NCBI GenBank assembly: GCA_045650565.1
Contig: JAZRRG010000030.1
Location: 1-17,621 of the forward strand
Length of the DNA stretch: 17,621 nucleotides
Origin: SIG565 sp045650565
Lineage (GTDB): Bacteria; Bacillota; Clostridia; Oscillospirales; Acutalibacteraceae
Direction: 5' to 3'
Below, piece after piece: positions 1-6,434 of this stretch; position 1 is the first letter of the stretch; every line of letters begins with the position of its first letter. The translations under genes were made by a program, and so were the position numbers. The notes below the pieces were generated by a model. The model saw nothing but the letters and a program-made list of their open reading frames with translations, did no database searches and was not told where the DNA came from.

Positions 1-238
1 GAGAGGACCGGGATGGACGCACCTCTGGTGCACCAGTTGTTCTGCCAAGGGCATAGCTGGGCAGCTAAGTGCGGACTGGATAAACGCTGAAAGCATCTAA
101 GCGTGAAACCAACCTCAAGATTAGATATCCCATAGTGTTAACTAGTAAGGTCCCCGGTAGACTACCGGGTTGATAGGCTGCGTGTGTAAAGGCGGTGACG
201 TCTGTGCTTGGCAGTACTAATAGACCGAGGGCTTGACC
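1..238 (+). rRNA. 23S ribosomal RNA, 3' end (partial)
   Basis: The window opens inside the sarcin-ricin loop (GAGAGGACCGGGATGGACGC) and continues through the conserved domain VI helices to the usual bacterial 3' end, TAGACCGAGGGCTTGACC. The 5' part of the gene is outside the window. The exact mature 3' end is uncertain by a few bases. No 5S gene follows: the next element is an intrinsic terminator about 60 bases further on. Confidence 0.97.
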
Positions 239-298
239 TACTTTGATTCTCTATCTTCCATATTCCCCTTTGTTCAGTTTTGATGGTGCGAAAACAAA

Positions 299-330
299 AC
301 CTGACGAAGCTTCGTCAGGTTTTTATTTTT
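299..330 (+). terminator. Intrinsic terminator closing the rRNA operon
   Basis: The perfect palindrome CCTGACGAAGCTTCGTCAGG (300-319) is followed directly by a T-rich run. It lies about 60 bases after the 23S 3' end, so the rRNA transcript appears to stop here without a 5S gene. Confidence 0.85.
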
Positions 331-337
331 ATCATTA

Positions 338-365
338 TTGTATTTTTTATGTTTAGTGGTATAAT
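338..365 (+). promoter_or_regulatory. SigA-type promoter of the histidinol-phosphatase gene
   Basis: A -35 element TTGTAT (338-343) and a -10 element TATAAT (360-365) are separated by 16 bases. Transcription should start near 372, leaving a short leader with an AGGAGG ribosome site ahead of the ATG at 394. This shows that the PHP gene is transcribed separately from the rRNA operon. Confidence 0.6.
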
Positions 366-393
366 ATTAAATATTAGCATAAGGAGGGATAAA

Positions 394-1170
394 ATGACGG
401 CGAATTTTCACACGCACACCGCAAGGTGCCATCACGCTACGGGCACCGACCGTGAATATGTTGAAAAGGCGATAGAACTTGGCATCACCGAGCTCGGCTT
501 TTCCGACCATATGCCGCAGCTTTATCCCCAAGCGCAAGGCAAGCATTTTCAAATGGATTTATCTGATGTGCGAGAGTATTTTAGCTCGCTTACGGCATTA
601 AAAAACGAATTTAAAGATAAAATCAAGATATATATCGGCTTTGAGGCGGAATATTACAAGGGAATTACCGAAAAAACTCTCGATTTTTTTCGGCAATATC
701 CTATTGATTACCTTGTTTTAGGTCAGCATTTGTTAGATACGGTTGATAGCGAAATTTCGAGTGAGGCCACAACCCAAAAGCAGCGCCTTACAAGGTATGT
801 AAACACAGTAATTGCGGCAATAAATACGGGACTTTTCTCCTTTATAGCACATCCTGATATAATAAACTATACACCGGAGGATGAGTTTTATTATACCGAA
901 ATGAAGCGTTTATGTGTTGAGGCAAAGAGCGCCGGAATACCGCTTGAGTGCAATATGTTAGGGACAGGTGGCTTTGGCAACCGCCGCAGACATTACCCGA
1001 GCGAGCGCTTTTTCAAAATTGCGGCAGAGGTTGGCAACGATGTAATAATAAGCGCCGATGCGCACGAGCCAGAAATGCTTTATAACCCCGAGGGTTATAA
1101 AATATGCCGAGATATGCTGCAAAAGGTGGGCATAACACCTATAGAAAAACCAAAGCTTATAAAACCATAA
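394..1170 (+). CDS. hisJ: PHP-domain histidinol-phosphatase (HisJ family)
   Basis: This 258-residue cytoplasmic protein most likely hydrolyses histidinol phosphate to histidinol, the penultimate part of histidine synthesis. PHP metal-site motifs are visible in order: HTH at residues 6-8, SDH at 37-39, GFEAEY at 82-87, GQH at 110-112, AHPD at 152-155 and SADAH at 220-224. Length is normal for HisJ. The ATG at 394 was chosen because AGGAGG lies 6 bases before it and a promoter lies at 338-365; the open frame continues upstream through the rRNA terminator, but that extension is a hydrophobic run with no family resemblance. No other histidine gene is in the window, so the substrate rests on family similarity; another PHP phosphoesterase is possible. 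Confidence 0.85.
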   Translation: MTANFHTHTARCHHATGTDREYVEKAIELGITELGFSDHMPQLYPQAQGKHFQMDLSDVREYFSSLTALKNEFKDKIKIYIGFEAEYYKGITEKTLDFFRQYPIDYLVLGQHLLDTVDSEISSEATTQKQRLTRYVNTVIAAINTGLFSFIAHPDIINYTPEDEFYYTEMKRLCVEAKSAGIPLECNMLGTGGFGNRRRHYPSERFFKIAAEVGNDVIISADAHEPEMLYNPEGYKICRDMLQKVGITPIEKPKLIKP

Positions 1171-1172
1171 CG

Positions 1173-1217
1173 CCTTCCCTTTGAGGAGAAGGGGGACCGC
1201 TTGCGGTGGATGAGGTG
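1173..1217 (+). repeat. Left inverted arm of the DUF559 cassette
   Basis: The arm contains a hairpin (1173-1192, CCTTC paired with GAAGG), a second small hairpin ACCGC-TT-GCGGT (1196-1207) and then GATGAGGTG (1209-1217). It begins two bases after the stop codon of the upstream gene. The same order, inverted, is found at 1595-1637. GATGAGGTG is the exact reverse complement of CACCTCATC in the right arm. Confidence 0.8.
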
Positions 1218-1220
1218 CAC

Positions 1221-1589
1221 ATGAACAAAACATATAACCCCTGTCTTACAAAGAATGCGAAAAATCTTCGTAAGAATATGACAAAAGAAGAAAGACATTT
1301 GTGGTATGATTTTTTGAAAGATTTACCCGTAACGGTTAATCGGCAAAAGGTAATGGGAATTTATATCGCCGATTTTTACATAGCATCTTTAAAAATAATC
1401 ATCGAAATTGATGGTTCTCAGCATTATGAAAAAGAAGCAAAAGAAATGGATGCAAAAAGAGATAAATATTTTAATGAATTGGGAATTACTGTCCTTAGAT
1501 ATTCAAATCGTGATATCAATCAAAATTTTAGAGGTGTTTGCGAGGATGTTTTGAACAGGATTCGGAGCAATTTATATTTAGCTGATTAA
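1221..1589 (+). CDS. DUF559 family endonuclease-like protein
   Basis: This 122-residue protein belongs to the DUF559 family, related to very-short-patch-repair (Vsr) nucleases with the PD-(D/E)XK restriction-endonuclease fold. The catalytic pattern is visible as IADFY, then EIDGSQHY about ten residues later, followed by a basic and aromatic C-terminal strand (ITVLRYSNRDI). No cellular role is established for this family. I chose the ATG at 1221; a GTG at 1206 is in frame but lies inside the hairpin arm. A GAGGTG at 1212-1217 sits only three bases before the ATG and belongs to the repeat arm, so the repeat seems to supply the ribosome site. No promoter is obvious, so readthrough from the upstream gene is likely. 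The gene fills almost all of the space between two inverted arms, which suggests a mobile or amplifiable cassette. Confidence 0.8.
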   Translation: MNKTYNPCLTKNAKNLRKNMTKEERHLWYDFLKDLPVTVNRQKVMGIYIADFYIASLKIIIEIDGSQHYEKEAKEMDAKRDKYFNELGITVLRYSNRDINQNFRGVCEDVLNRIRSNLYLAD

Positions 1590-1594
1590 AAACA

Positions 1595-1637
1595 CACCTC
1601 ATCAGTCACTACGTGACAGCTTCCCCTCAAGGGGAAG
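1595..1637 (+). repeat. Right inverted arm of the DUF559 cassette
   Basis: CACCTCATC (1595-1603) is followed by a small hairpin GTCAC-TAC-GTGAC (1605-1617) and a strong hairpin CTTCCCCTCAAGGGGAAG (1620-1637). Read in reverse complement it aligns with 1173-1217; the large hairpin matches at 16 of 18 positions. The small hairpin differs in sequence between arms, but each copy is self-complementary. Confidence 0.8.
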
Positions 1638-1660
1638 CCATTGAGCACTTTAAGAAGAAA

Positions 1661-1685
1661 GCAGACTGAAAACAGTCTGCTTTTT
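1661..1685 (+). terminator. Intrinsic terminator after the DUF559 cassette
   Basis: The stem GCAGACTG (1661-1668) pairs with CAGTCTGC (1673-1680) over an AAAA loop and is followed by TTTTT. It would end transcripts coming from the histidinol-phosphatase and DUF559 genes. Confidence 0.85.
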
Positions 1686-1718
1686 GTTTATATTACGGCT
1701 TTGGATTACTACGAGCGA

Positions 1719-1831
1719 TGTATAATATTTATAGGGGTGATTTTATGATAAAGAAAATAGTGGTAGAAGGGTGTAGGTACTACAATAATTATAACGAAGT
1801 AAAAGAATATATAGATTTTTGTATTAGCTAA
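1719..1831 (+). pseudogene. Truncated copy of the SLOG/DUF2493 gene
   Basis: A -10-like TATAAT, an AGGGGTGATTTT ribosome site and the first 27 codons closely match the intact gene that starts at 2192. The copy opens with ATG at 1745 and stops with TAA at 1829-1831, giving 28 residues. Differences from the intact gene include A8 to E, S10 to C and N12 to Y, which spoil the GSR nucleotide-binding start. The promoter copy is also damaged: the nearest -35-like TTGGAT is only 14 bases from the -10. I read this as a decayed partial duplication. Expression as a short peptide cannot be ruled out. Confidence 0.75.
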
Positions 1832-1838
1832 AGAAGGG

Positions 1839-1866
1839 AACAACCCGAAATTATCGGGTTGTTTTA
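1839..1866 (+). terminator. Intrinsic terminator behind the truncated gene copy
   Basis: AACAACCCGA (1839-1848) pairs with TCGGGTTGTT (1854-1863) over a five-base loop, and a short T run follows on the plus strand. It may also slow minus-strand transcription leaving the XRE gene, but the minus side is not T-rich. Confidence 0.75.
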
Positions 1867-1888
1867 GTACTTTTTTACATAAAAAAGT

Positions 1889-2095
1889 TTAGTCGTTTGT
1901 TAACCCCAAAATATAATCCGCAGAAACCTTGTAAAATTTACACAAGGTAATTAAATGGTGTAAAGGGATTTGGTTGACACCTTTTTCATATCTGGAATAT
2001 ACTTGTTGGGTTGTATTTAATAATTTAGCAATGTCATTTTGTGTTAAATCTTTATCTTCTCTTAAATCACGCAGTCTGTCAAAATATGTTTTCAT
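1889..2095 (-). CDS. Small XRE-family transcriptional regulator
   Basis: This 68-residue protein is essentially a single Cro/C1-type helix-turn-helix domain. The HTH core LTQNDIAKLLNTTQQVYSRYEKG occupies about residues 18-40, followed by the usual helix-4/5 segment ending in ADYILGLTND. There is no sensor or dimerisation domain beyond the HTH, so it probably acts as a simple DNA-binding repressor. The ATG at 2095 has a good ribosome site, TGAGGTG (plus positions 2101-2107), 5 bases away. It is divergent from the SLOG/DUF2493 gene at 2192 and the two share about 96 bases of control region, so autoregulation and control of the neighbour are the likely roles. The gene is flanked on both sides by copies of the SLOG gene start. 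Confidence 0.88.
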   Translation of the reverse strand: MKTYFDRLRDLREDKDLTQNDIAKLLNTTQQVYSRYEKGVNQIPLHHLITLCKFYKVSADYILGLTND

Positions 2096-2107
2096 ATTAA
2101 CACCTCA

Positions 2108-2150
2108 ATTGAATATTACAATACGCCATTTCTGATGTATTGAATTTACA
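2108..2150. promoter_or_regulatory. Candidate operator direct repeats between XRE and SLOG genes
   Basis: ATTGAATATTACA (2108-2120) and ATTGAATTTACA (2139-2150) are near-identical direct repeats spaced 31 bases start to start, about three helical turns. The second overlaps the -35 element of the plus-strand promoter. An inverted pair CAATAC (2119-2124) and GTATTG (2137-2142) overlies them. Binding by the adjacent XRE protein is inferred. Confidence 0.45.
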
Positions 2151-2168
2151 CTACTTGTGGTGTATAAT
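2140..2168 (+). promoter_or_regulatory. Promoter of the SLOG/DUF2493 gene
   Basis: TTGAAT (2140-2145) and TATAAT (2163-2168) are separated by 17 bases. Predicted start of transcription is near 2175, giving a leader of about 17 bases with AGGGGTG (2180-2186) before the ATG at 2192. Confidence 0.7.
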
Positions 2169-2191
2169 ATGGTGTGTATAGGGGTGATTTT

Positions 2192-2560
2192 ATGATAAAG
2201 AAAATAGTGGTAGCAGGGAGTAGGAATTATAATAATTATAATGAGGCAAAAGAATATATAGATTTTTGCATTAGAGAAGTAAGGAAAGAGAACACATTGA
2301 TTATTTTGTCGGGCGGTTGCATCGGTGCAGATTTAATCGGGGAGAGATACGCCATCGAGAATGGTTTTAAGGTAGAGAGATATCCTGCTGATTGGGAGAA
2401 ATACGGCAAAGCCGCAGGACCCATAAGAAATAAATTGATGGCAAAGGATGCGGATTACATTATTTGCTTTTGGAACGGACAAAGCTGCGGCACAAAATCT
2501 ATGATAAATCATGCTAAGCAATACGGGAAACCAATAAAAGTCAAAAGAATACAAACATAA
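2192..2560 (+). CDS. SLOG-superfamily DUF2493 protein (YspA/YAcAr-like)
   Basis: This 122-residue protein matches the DUF2493 branch of the SLOG (SMF/DprA-LOG) Rossmann-like superfamily. Visible motifs are GSRNY at residues 9-13, SGGCIGADLIGERYA at 40-54, YPADW at 64-68, the AGPIRN phosphate-binding loop at 75-80, and the WNGQSCGT loop at 94-101. Related SLOG domains bind or process nucleotide-derived ligands, and DUF2493 proteins are common on phages and mobile elements; the ligand here is unknown. The start at 2192 is set by AGGGGTG 5 bases upstream and a promoter at 2140-2168; an in-frame GTG at 2174 falls at the predicted transcript start and is rejected. It is divergent from an XRE regulator, and a truncated copy of its 5' end lies at 1719-1831. 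Confidence 0.85.
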   Translation: MIKKIVVAGSRNYNNYNEAKEYIDFCIREVRKENTLIILSGGCIGADLIGERYAIENGFKVERYPADWEKYGKAAGPIRNKLMAKDADYIICFWNGQSCGTKSMINHAKQYGKPIKVKRIQT

Positions 2561-2576
2561 TAACGAGACAGAAAAC

Positions 2577-2614
2577 AACCCAACTGCTATATAAAGGCAG
2601 TTGGGTTATTAGTT
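2577..2614. terminator. Bidirectional terminator between the SLOG gene and secA
   Basis: AACCCAACTGC (2577-2587) pairs perfectly with GCAGTTGGGTT (2597-2607). Plus-strand sequence after the stem is ATTAGTTT and minus-strand sequence after it is GTTTTC, so it can serve both converging genes. Confidence 0.8.
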
Positions 2615-2618
2615 TGAG

Positions 2619-5354
2619 TTAATCAATATCCTTACCGCAGCAGCGTTTATATTTTTTGCCGCTGCCACACGGACACGGTGCATTTTTGCTTACGGCACCC
2701 TTACCACGCACGGTAGTGTTTGTATTTTCTCCCGTGGAGGTTTCCTTAGCAACCCTTTGTCGAGTCAGCTGTTCTTGTTGCATAAGAACGCCGCCTGCAA
2801 GGGTGGCAATGGCTGTTTTTTCTCGGATGTCCTCGGTCATAGCCGAGAACATATCGTAACCTTCGTTGCGATAGGCAACAAGCGGGTCGTGCTGACCGTA
2901 TGAGCGCAGTCCAATGCCTCGGCGCAGCTCATCCATAGCATCAATATGGTCCATCCAATGAATATCAACATTGCGCAGCAGTATATATCGCTCCGCTTCG
3001 TGTACCTTGTCCTCACCGAAGCGTTTTTTAAGAAGCTCATAACGGGCACGTGCCTTTTCCTTTAAAAACTCGCCGATTTCTTCTCGGGAGGTTTCCCCCA
3101 GCTGCTCGGTTGTAAAGACAAGGTCGTTCGGCTCGGTAAGCCAACCTGCAGTATATTTTTTAAGTCCTGCTATGTTCCAGTCATCATGCACAACATCATC
3201 ACTTAAATAGCGAGAGACCGCATTATCAATTGTGCTGCTTATCATAGAAAAGATATTGTCAGTTATATCCTCACCGTCAAGCACCTTATTACGCTGCTGG
3301 TAAATGAGTTCACGCTGTTTGTTGATTACATCGTCATAATCAAGCACAGTGCGGCGAGCCGCAAAGTGATTGCCCTCAACCGCCTTTTGCGCACGTTCCA
3401 TAACGCTTGAGAAAATTGCAAAATCAATGGGACCGTCCTCGACGATTTTGGTCATTTGCATTGCTCTCTTTAAGGCATCGCCACCGAAAACACGCATAAT
3501 ATCATCATCAATAGAAATAAAGAATTGCGATGAACCGGGGTCTCCCTGTCGACCCGCACGACCACGAAGCTGATTATCAATTCGCCTTGATTCGTGGCGC
3601 TCGGTACCGATAATGCAAAGACCACCCGCTTTACGCACCTTTTCTGCCTCGGGAGCGATTTCCTCGCTGAATTTCTTTATGCAGTCATTATAAAAGGCAC
3701 GATTTTCCAACACCTCAGAGTCGCTCGAATTGGCAAAGCCCGTAACCTCGGCAATCATTTCCTCGGTAAGCCCCTTTTTGCGAAGCTCACTTTTTGCAAG
3801 ATATTCGGCATTACCGCCAAGCATAATATCGGTACCACGACCTGCCATATTTGTGGCAATGGTAACAGCACCCAACTTACCCGCCTGGGCGATAATCTCG
3901 GCTTCCTTTTCGTGATGCTTGGCGTTGAGCACATTATGCGGAATGTTGCGGCGCCGAAGCAGAGCACTTAAAAGCTCGGACTTTTCAATGGTAACCGTGC
4001 CTACAAGCACGGGCTGACCCTTTTTGTGACACTCTATTATATTTTCAATAACCGCCTCGAATTTAGTGGGCTCGTTTTTGAAAATAATATCATTTTTATC
4101 CTCACGCACAAGCGGTTTATTCGTCGGAATCTCAATTACATCAAGACTATAAATCTCACGGAATTCCTGCTCCTCGGTGAGTGCGGTACCTGTCATACCC
4201 GAAAGCTTCCCGTAAAGTCGGAAAAAGTTTTGGAAGGTGATGGAGGCGAGGGTTTTAGATTCGTGAGCAACAGTAACCCCCTCCTTTGCCTCGATTGCTT
4301 GGTGCAGACCCTCGTTATAGCGTCTGCCGTACATAAGTCGGCCTGTGAATTCATCAACAATAATAACGTTACCGTCCTTTACCACGTAGTTAACATCTCG
4401 CTGCATAATGCCGTGCGCCTTAATTGCCTGATTTACGTGGTGTGAGATGGTCATATTCTCGGGGTCATTGAGGTTATCAATTCCAAAGTATTGCTCTGCC
4501 TTTTTAACACCTTCGGGGGTTAAGGTGCAGGTTTTTGCCTTTTCATCAACAACATAGTCGCCATCAAACCTTTGCTCCTCATCGGTTTGCTTTGAGTTGG
4601 TCTCAACCACCTTGACCATTTTAAGTTTTTTTGCAAGAGCGTTGGCTTTCTCATAAAGGTCGGTTGATTTTTCTCCCTGTCCCGAAATAATAAGCGGAGT
4701 ACGGGCTTCATCGATTAAAATTGAGTCAACCTCATCGACTATTGCAAAATTGTGCCCACGCTGCATACGGTCCTCACGGTAAACCGCCATATTGTCACGC
4801 AAATAGTCAAAGCCCAGCTCGTTATTGGTGCAGTAGGTGATGTCAGCCCCGTATGCCGCCTTTTTATCGGCAAAGGGCATACCGGGGGCAATTAGACCAA
4901 CCGACAGGCCTAAAAATCGGTAAAGCTTGCCCATCCATTCAGAGTCACGCCGTGCCAAATAGTCATTTACAGTTACAATGTGAACACCTTTTCCTGTCAG
5001 TGCGTTTAGATATGCGGGCAGGGTGGCAACGAGGGTTTTACCCTCACCCGTTTTCATTTCGCTTATTCTGCCTTGATGCAGCACAATACCGCCCAATATT
5101 TGAACGGGGAAGTGTTTCATACCAAGCACACGCCAGCCGGCCTCTCGGCAAACGGCAAACGCCTCGGGTAAAATGTCTTCGAGGGTGTCGCCGTTTTGAA
5201 GGCGCATTTTGAACTCATCGGTTTTAGCCCGAAGCTCGTTATCGGTTAAAGCCGCAATTTCGGTTTCAAGCGCTAAAACCTTTTCTTGCAGCGGCAATAT
5301 TCTTTTTATCTCCCTTTCGCTATAACTTGCGAAAAGCTTGCTCAATAAACCCAT
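2619..5354 (-). CDS. secA: Preprotein translocase ATPase SecA
   Basis: SecA is the ATPase motor that pushes unfolded preproteins through the SecYEG channel at the cytoplasmic membrane. At 911 residues it is full length. Walker A is TGEGKT at residues 102-107, the DEAD-like Walker B is DEVD at 207-210, and helicase motif VI is GRGRAGRQGD-like (QLRGRAGRQGDPGSS). The tail ends in the SEC-C zinc motif CPCGSGKKYKRCC (894-906), which binds SecB or ribosomes in other species. The start at 5354 has AGAGG 8 bases upstream. It follows apbE on the same strand with a 64-base gap and probably has its own promoter. No split, duplication or missing motif is visible. Confidence 0.98.
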   Translation of the reverse strand: MGLLSKLFASYSEREIKRILPLQEKVLALETEIAALTDNELRAKTDEFKMRLQNGDTLEDILPEAFAVCREAGWRVLGMKHFPVQILGGIVLHQGRISEMKTGEGKTLVATLPAYLNALTGKGVHIVTVNDYLARRDSEWMGKLYRFLGLSVGLIAPGMPFADKKAAYGADITYCTNNELGFDYLRDNMAVYREDRMQRGHNFAIVDEVDSILIDEARTPLIISGQGEKSTDLYEKANALAKKLKMVKVVETNSKQTDEEQRFDGDYVVDEKAKTCTLTPEGVKKAEQYFGIDNLNDPENMTISHHVNQAIKAHGIMQRDVNYVVKDGNVIIVDEFTGRLMYGRRYNEGLHQAIEAKEGVTVAHESKTLASITFQNFFRLYGKLSGMTGTALTEEQEFREIYSLDVIEIPTNKPLVREDKNDIIFKNEPTKFEAVIENIIECHKKGQPVLVGTVTIEKSELLSALLRRRNIPHNVLNAKHHEKEAEIIAQAGKLGAVTIATNMAGRGTDIMLGGNAEYLAKSELRKKGLTEEMIAEVTGFANSSDSEVLENRAFYNDCIKKFSEEIAPEAEKVRKAGGLCIIGTERHESRRIDNQLRGRAGRQGDPGSSQFFISIDDDIMRVFGGDALKRAMQMTKIVEDGPIDFAIFSSVMERAQKAVEGNHFAARRTVLDYDDVINKQRELIYQQRNKVLDGEDITDNIFSMISSTIDNAVSRYLSDDVVHDDWNIAGLKKYTAGWLTEPNDLVFTTEQLGETSREEIGEFLKEKARARYELLKKRFGEDKVHEAERYILLRNVDIHWMDHIDAMDELRRGIGLRSYGQHDPLVAYRNEGYDMFSAMTEDIREKTAIATLAGGVLMQQEQLTRQRVAKETSTGENTNTTVRGKGAVSKNAPCPCGSGKKYKRCCGKDID

Positions 5355-5384
5355 TTTAAAAACCTCTTTTTATTAGTTGCTATA

Positions 5385-5413
5385 ATTGTACCATATTTTA
5401 CTGCAAAAATAAA
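5385..5413 (-). promoter_or_regulatory. Probable secA promoter
   Basis: On the minus strand an extended -10, TGGTACAAT (plus 5385-5393), is preceded after 17 bases by a weak -35, TTTATT (plus 5408-5413). The TG upstream of the -10 compensates for the poor -35. It lies in the 64-base gap between apbE and secA. Confidence 0.5.
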
Positions 5414-5418
5414 GTCGT

Positions 5419-6360
5419 TTAAAGTAGGTAGTAGCCGTTTTCGGAGTAAATACCGCTTGATATAAATATTTCGCCATCTTTTGTTATAAAAATGGCTTCG
5501 GCATCCTCCTCTTTTTCTATAAGCGCCCGAGCACCATCAAGACCTAAGCACAGGCAACAGGTTGATAGTATATCGGCCTTGGTGCCGTTTCCACAAATAA
5601 TAGTGGCGGACACAAGGTCGGTATCCAAAGGAAAGCCCGTTTTTGTATCAAGAATATGGTGATACTTTTTGCCATCCTTTGTAAATGTGCGTTCATAGGT
5701 GCCCGAGGTTACAACTGAGGTGTTTTTAACCTTAAGATTTGCAAAAAGACCTTCATTGAAGGGGCTTTTAATGCCGACAACCGAGTAGTTTTCTCCCATA
5801 ACCACAACATTTCCGCCAAGGTTTATAACGGCGTTTTTAACACCCTGATTTTTAAGATAGTCACGCACCTTATCGGCAATGTAGCCCTTTGCAACACCGC
5901 CTAAATCAATGGTTGTGCCACCTGAGTTTACGGTATTGCCATTTACTTCTATTTTTTTATAATCGACATTCGGCAAAAGTTTTTGTATTTCGCTTATAGG
6001 GGGTACTGTTTGCTCGTTAAAATCCCAAAGGGAGCTTATAGCACCTATTGTAATATCAAACTTTCCGTCGGTCTTTTGGCTGTATTTTATTGACTGCTCT
6101 AAAAGATAAAGCGTATCGCTTGATACAGATAGAGTCTCGCCCTTGTTTAGTCGGGAAATTTCGCTTGTCTCCACAGTGCGAGAGAGAAGCTGCTCATATT
6201 CTCGCACAAGCAAAAAAGCCCCGTTTATTGTATCGGACGAGGCATCGGCTTTAATATTAACCACCGTATCGAGTAGAAATTCGGTGGCGGAGTTGTTTTT
6301 TACTGCGCAGCCCGACAAAGCGAGAGCAAGCAGTAACGGAAATATAAAAATTCTACGCAT
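5419..6360 (-). CDS. apbE: ApbE-family FAD:protein FMN transferase lipoprotein
   Basis: ApbE enzymes move FMN from FAD onto a threonine of exported or membrane flavoproteins such as RnfG/NqrC-type subunits or PplA-like lipoproteins. This 313-residue protein has a signal sequence with lipobox LSGC and cysteine 18, so it should be anchored outside the membrane. Family motifs are DLGGVAKGY (152-160), SGTYER (219-224), HHILD (234-238) and the metal/FAD site ADILST (262-267). Length is typical. No Shine-Dalgarno sequence precedes the ATG, and the predicted transcript start coincides with it. The gene is divergent from NusG_II and Gx-transporter genes, frequent partners in flavin-linked electron transfer loci. 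The flavoprotein substrate is not in the window. In Listeria the equivalent is called FmnB; that equivalence is inferred. Confidence 0.93.
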   Translation of the reverse strand: MRRIFIFPLLLALALSGCAVKNNSATEFLLDTVVNIKADASSDTINGAFLLVREYEQLLSRTVETSEISRLNKGETLSVSSDTLYLLEQSIKYSQKTDGKFDITIGAISSLWDFNEQTVPPISEIQKLLPNVDYKKIEVNGNTVNSGGTTIDLGGVAKGYIADKVRDYLKNQGVKNAVINLGGNVVVMGENYSVVGIKSPFNEGLFANLKVKNTSVVTSGTYERTFTKDGKKYHHILDTKTGFPLDTDLVSATIICGNGTKADILSTCCLCLGLDGARALIEKEEDAEAIFITKDGEIFISSGIYSENGYYLL

Positions 6361-6366
6361 ATTAAA

Positions 6367-6395
6367 AGTATAACATTGTTTTATTTTCTTGTAAA
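6367..6395 (-). promoter_or_regulatory. apbE promoter predicting a leaderless transcript
   Basis: On the minus strand TTTACA (plus 6390-6395), a 17-base spacer and TATACT (plus 6367-6372) form a strong promoter. Six bases separate the -10 from the A of the apbE ATG (6360), so the transcript should start at or next to the start codon. Confidence 0.75.
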
Positions 6396-6417
6396 GCGGA
6401 TAAATTTGTGTTAATAT
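6389..6417 (+). promoter_or_regulatory. Promoter of the NusG_II gene run
   Basis: TTGTAA (6389-6394), a 17-base spacer and TAATAT (6412-6417) drive the plus strand. Its -35 overlaps the -35 of the divergent apbE promoter, so the two promoters probably compete for polymerase. Predicted transcript start is near 6424, about 11 bases before the ATG. Confidence 0.6.
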
Positions 6418-6434
6418 TGTAATTGGTGGATTTT

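Noticed and set aside
280..393. Upstream extension of the histidinol-phosphatase frame to 280
   Set aside because: It runs through the rRNA terminator and the gene's own promoter, encodes a T-tract-derived hydrophobic stretch, and the ATG at 394 has an ideal AGGAGG site.
1164..1641. CCAT on both sides of the DUF559 cassette as a target-site duplication
   Set aside because: Four bases at unequal distances from the arms are too likely by chance.
3594..4445. Open frames of 125 and 139 codons on the plus strand inside secA
   Set aside because: They are antisense to conserved SecA coding sequence, have no ribosome sites and resemble no protein family.
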